Assembly (NCBI GenBank): GCA_030613605.1
Contig: JAUWLO010000111.1
Span: forward strand, 1 to 6,785
DNA from: Gammaproteobacteria bacterium
GTDB taxonomy: Bacteria; Pseudomonadota; Gammaproteobacteria; SZUA-152
Direction: 5' to 3'
DNA length: 6,785 nt
Under the pieces are notes generated by a model that saw only the letters and a program-made list of their open reading frames with translations, was not told the origin of the DNA and did no database searches. Made by a program: the position numbers and the translations under genes. This document shows, piece after piece, positions 5,893-6,785 of the stretch. The stretch's first letter is position 1. The number at the start of each line of letters is the position of its first letter.

Positions 5893-6785
5893 TTAAGGCG
5901 TATACCAAATCGGCGATGTGTAGGCGCGTTCCTGGGTGATCATTGGCACATCGCCGGTCACTTTAACTCCGAAGCGCTTGGCATCGTAGGCAGTCCAACG
6001 CGGTGTTGGTATCTCGATAACACGAGCGTAATAAACTGCGCGCTGCTTGCGATTAAAATCTGGGTCTTTCCACACCGTGATCAGTTCGGGATTGCCGATG
6101 CTGTTGGTCCAGGTGGCTTTGGCGATATTGACAGTGTTACCCAACGGCGGCAGCTTGCCGTTTTTACCCGGCTTGCGATCACCCGACCACACCACGTCAT
6201 AAACCTTCTCATGGGTCTTGCCTTTCTTGTCCAGCCAGCCCTTGACGATCTGAATGCGATCGAGATTGCCGCTTAATGGATCCTTCATTGCACCGACGAG
6301 GAAGGTAGGCGCTTTGCCTTTGGGCGCTTTCGAAAGATCGCCACCCATGGGGACGCCTTTCGTATAGCCGACTTCGGCGGGGAGTCGGTTCATGGCGTCA
6401 TCGGCGCTGAAATCCCAACCGCCAAAAAAGCGCACTAACATACGAGGACCGGTGGTGCCGTAAACTTCCTTTCGCATCATGGCATCGAACAGGGCCTCGC
6501 GGGTATTCTCGCTGGCCCACACACCAGTGTAACCGGAGGCACCATAAACCCATCCCATGCGCTCAAGATTGCCGACCTTCATGGCGCTCTTGGTGGAGCG
6601 ATCAGCTTCGGGCTCCTCACCCGAGTGCTTGCCAAAGAAGTGTGCTTCCTCTGCTGTTGCCAGAGATGTGTGCGAGTCGGTTGAACCTAGAAATCCAAAC
6701 TTATAGGGATTGGTGCCGAGCTTCGCTTCAAGCTTCAGGCCGTGTTTCAGGGCCTCGCGGGCATATTCGTACTGCAGCATTTTTT
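5893..6785 (-). CDS. DUF3604 domain protein, C-terminal part (5' end outside window)
   Basis: The frame is open through the right edge. The ATG at 6780 is internal, because DUF3604 proteins run to roughly 600-700 residues and only about 297 are here. Hallmarks are YEYAREALKHGL, LGTNPYKFGF, then GSTDSHTSLATAEE (residues 32-45 counted from that internal Met). The D-x-H pair in it (Asp at 6676-6678, His at 6670-6672) resembles the SDxH metal motif of PHP-type phosphoesterases, so a metal-dependent hydrolase fold is plausible but unproven. Further on come YGASGYTGVWASENTREALFD (split: the YGASGYTGVW part and the ENTREALFD part), a TTGPRMLVRFFGGW segment, GVPMGGDL, and the C-terminal end QERAYTSPIWYTP. 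The true start and any signal peptide are outside the window. The DUF1254 gene follows after 18 bases. A dead copy of its last 20 codons lies at 4346-4405. Confidence 0.9.
   Translation of the reverse strand, partial: KMLQYEYAREALKHGLKLEAKLGTNPYKFGFLGSTDSHTSLATAEEAHFFGKHSGEEPEADRSTKSAMKVGNLERMGWVYGASGYTGVWASENTREALFDAMMRKEVYGTTGPRMLVRFFGGWDFSADDAMNRLPAEVGYTKGVPMGGDLSKAPKGKAPTFLVGAMKDPLSGNLDRIQIVKGWLDKKGKTHEKVYDVVWSGDRKPGKNGKLPPLGNTVNIAKATWTNSIGNPELITVWKDPDFNRKQRAVYYARVIEIPTPRWTAYDAKRFGVKVTGDVPMITQERAYTSPIWYTP

Overview
This window looks like a moderately AT-balanced gammaproteobacterial chromosome segment, probably from a marine or other aquatic species. That placement rests on the combination of gene families and on my memory of similar neighbourhoods, not on a marker gene. 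Every gene I can support lies on the minus strand, so transcription runs from right to left. No rRNA, tRNA, CRISPR array, transposase or phage gene is visible.

Right to left (transcription order), the layout is: the C-terminal part of a DUF3604 protein (5893-6785, cut by the window edge); a DUF1254/DUF1214 putative lipoprotein (4426-5874); a short dead remnant of a second DUF3604 C-terminus (4346-4405); a YqhA/UPF0114 membrane protein (3753-4283); a 140 bp block of hairpins (3541-3678); a truncated copy of the 5' end of a peptidyl-prolyl isomerase gene (3325-3489); a secreted glycine-zipper protein (2742-3293); the intact PpiC/parvulin-type isomerase (1717-2607); a HupE/UreJ-family membrane protein (716-1720), whose start overlaps the isomerase stop as ATGA; and a secreted DUF3300 protein (1-690, cut by the left edge) that starts 25 bases after hupE.

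The core appears to be DUF3604 + PpiC isomerase + HupE/UreJ. It joins a likely metal-dependent hydrolase-like protein (DxH motif), an envelope folding factor and a candidate metal permease, with no urease or hydrogenase in view. The role of the set is unknown, and a metalloenzyme maturation or metal-supply module is my inference. By eye these core genes are more GC-rich than DUF1254, yqhA, the glycine-zipper gene and DUF3300, which suggests a mosaic.

The most informative observation is that the window carries two fossils of a second DUF3604-isomerase module: about 20 codons of a DUF3604 C-terminus with an in-frame stop, and a 174 bp direct repeat of the isomerase 5' end. Their order matches a former tandem duplication that was later broken up and filled with yqhA, a hairpin-rich repeat and the glycine-zipper gene. 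The non-coding or leader part of the 174 bp repeat is identical in both copies while the coding part has diverged. That leader can be read as a 12-codon tail beginning IWY, like the end of DUF3604, whose stop overlaps the isomerase start.
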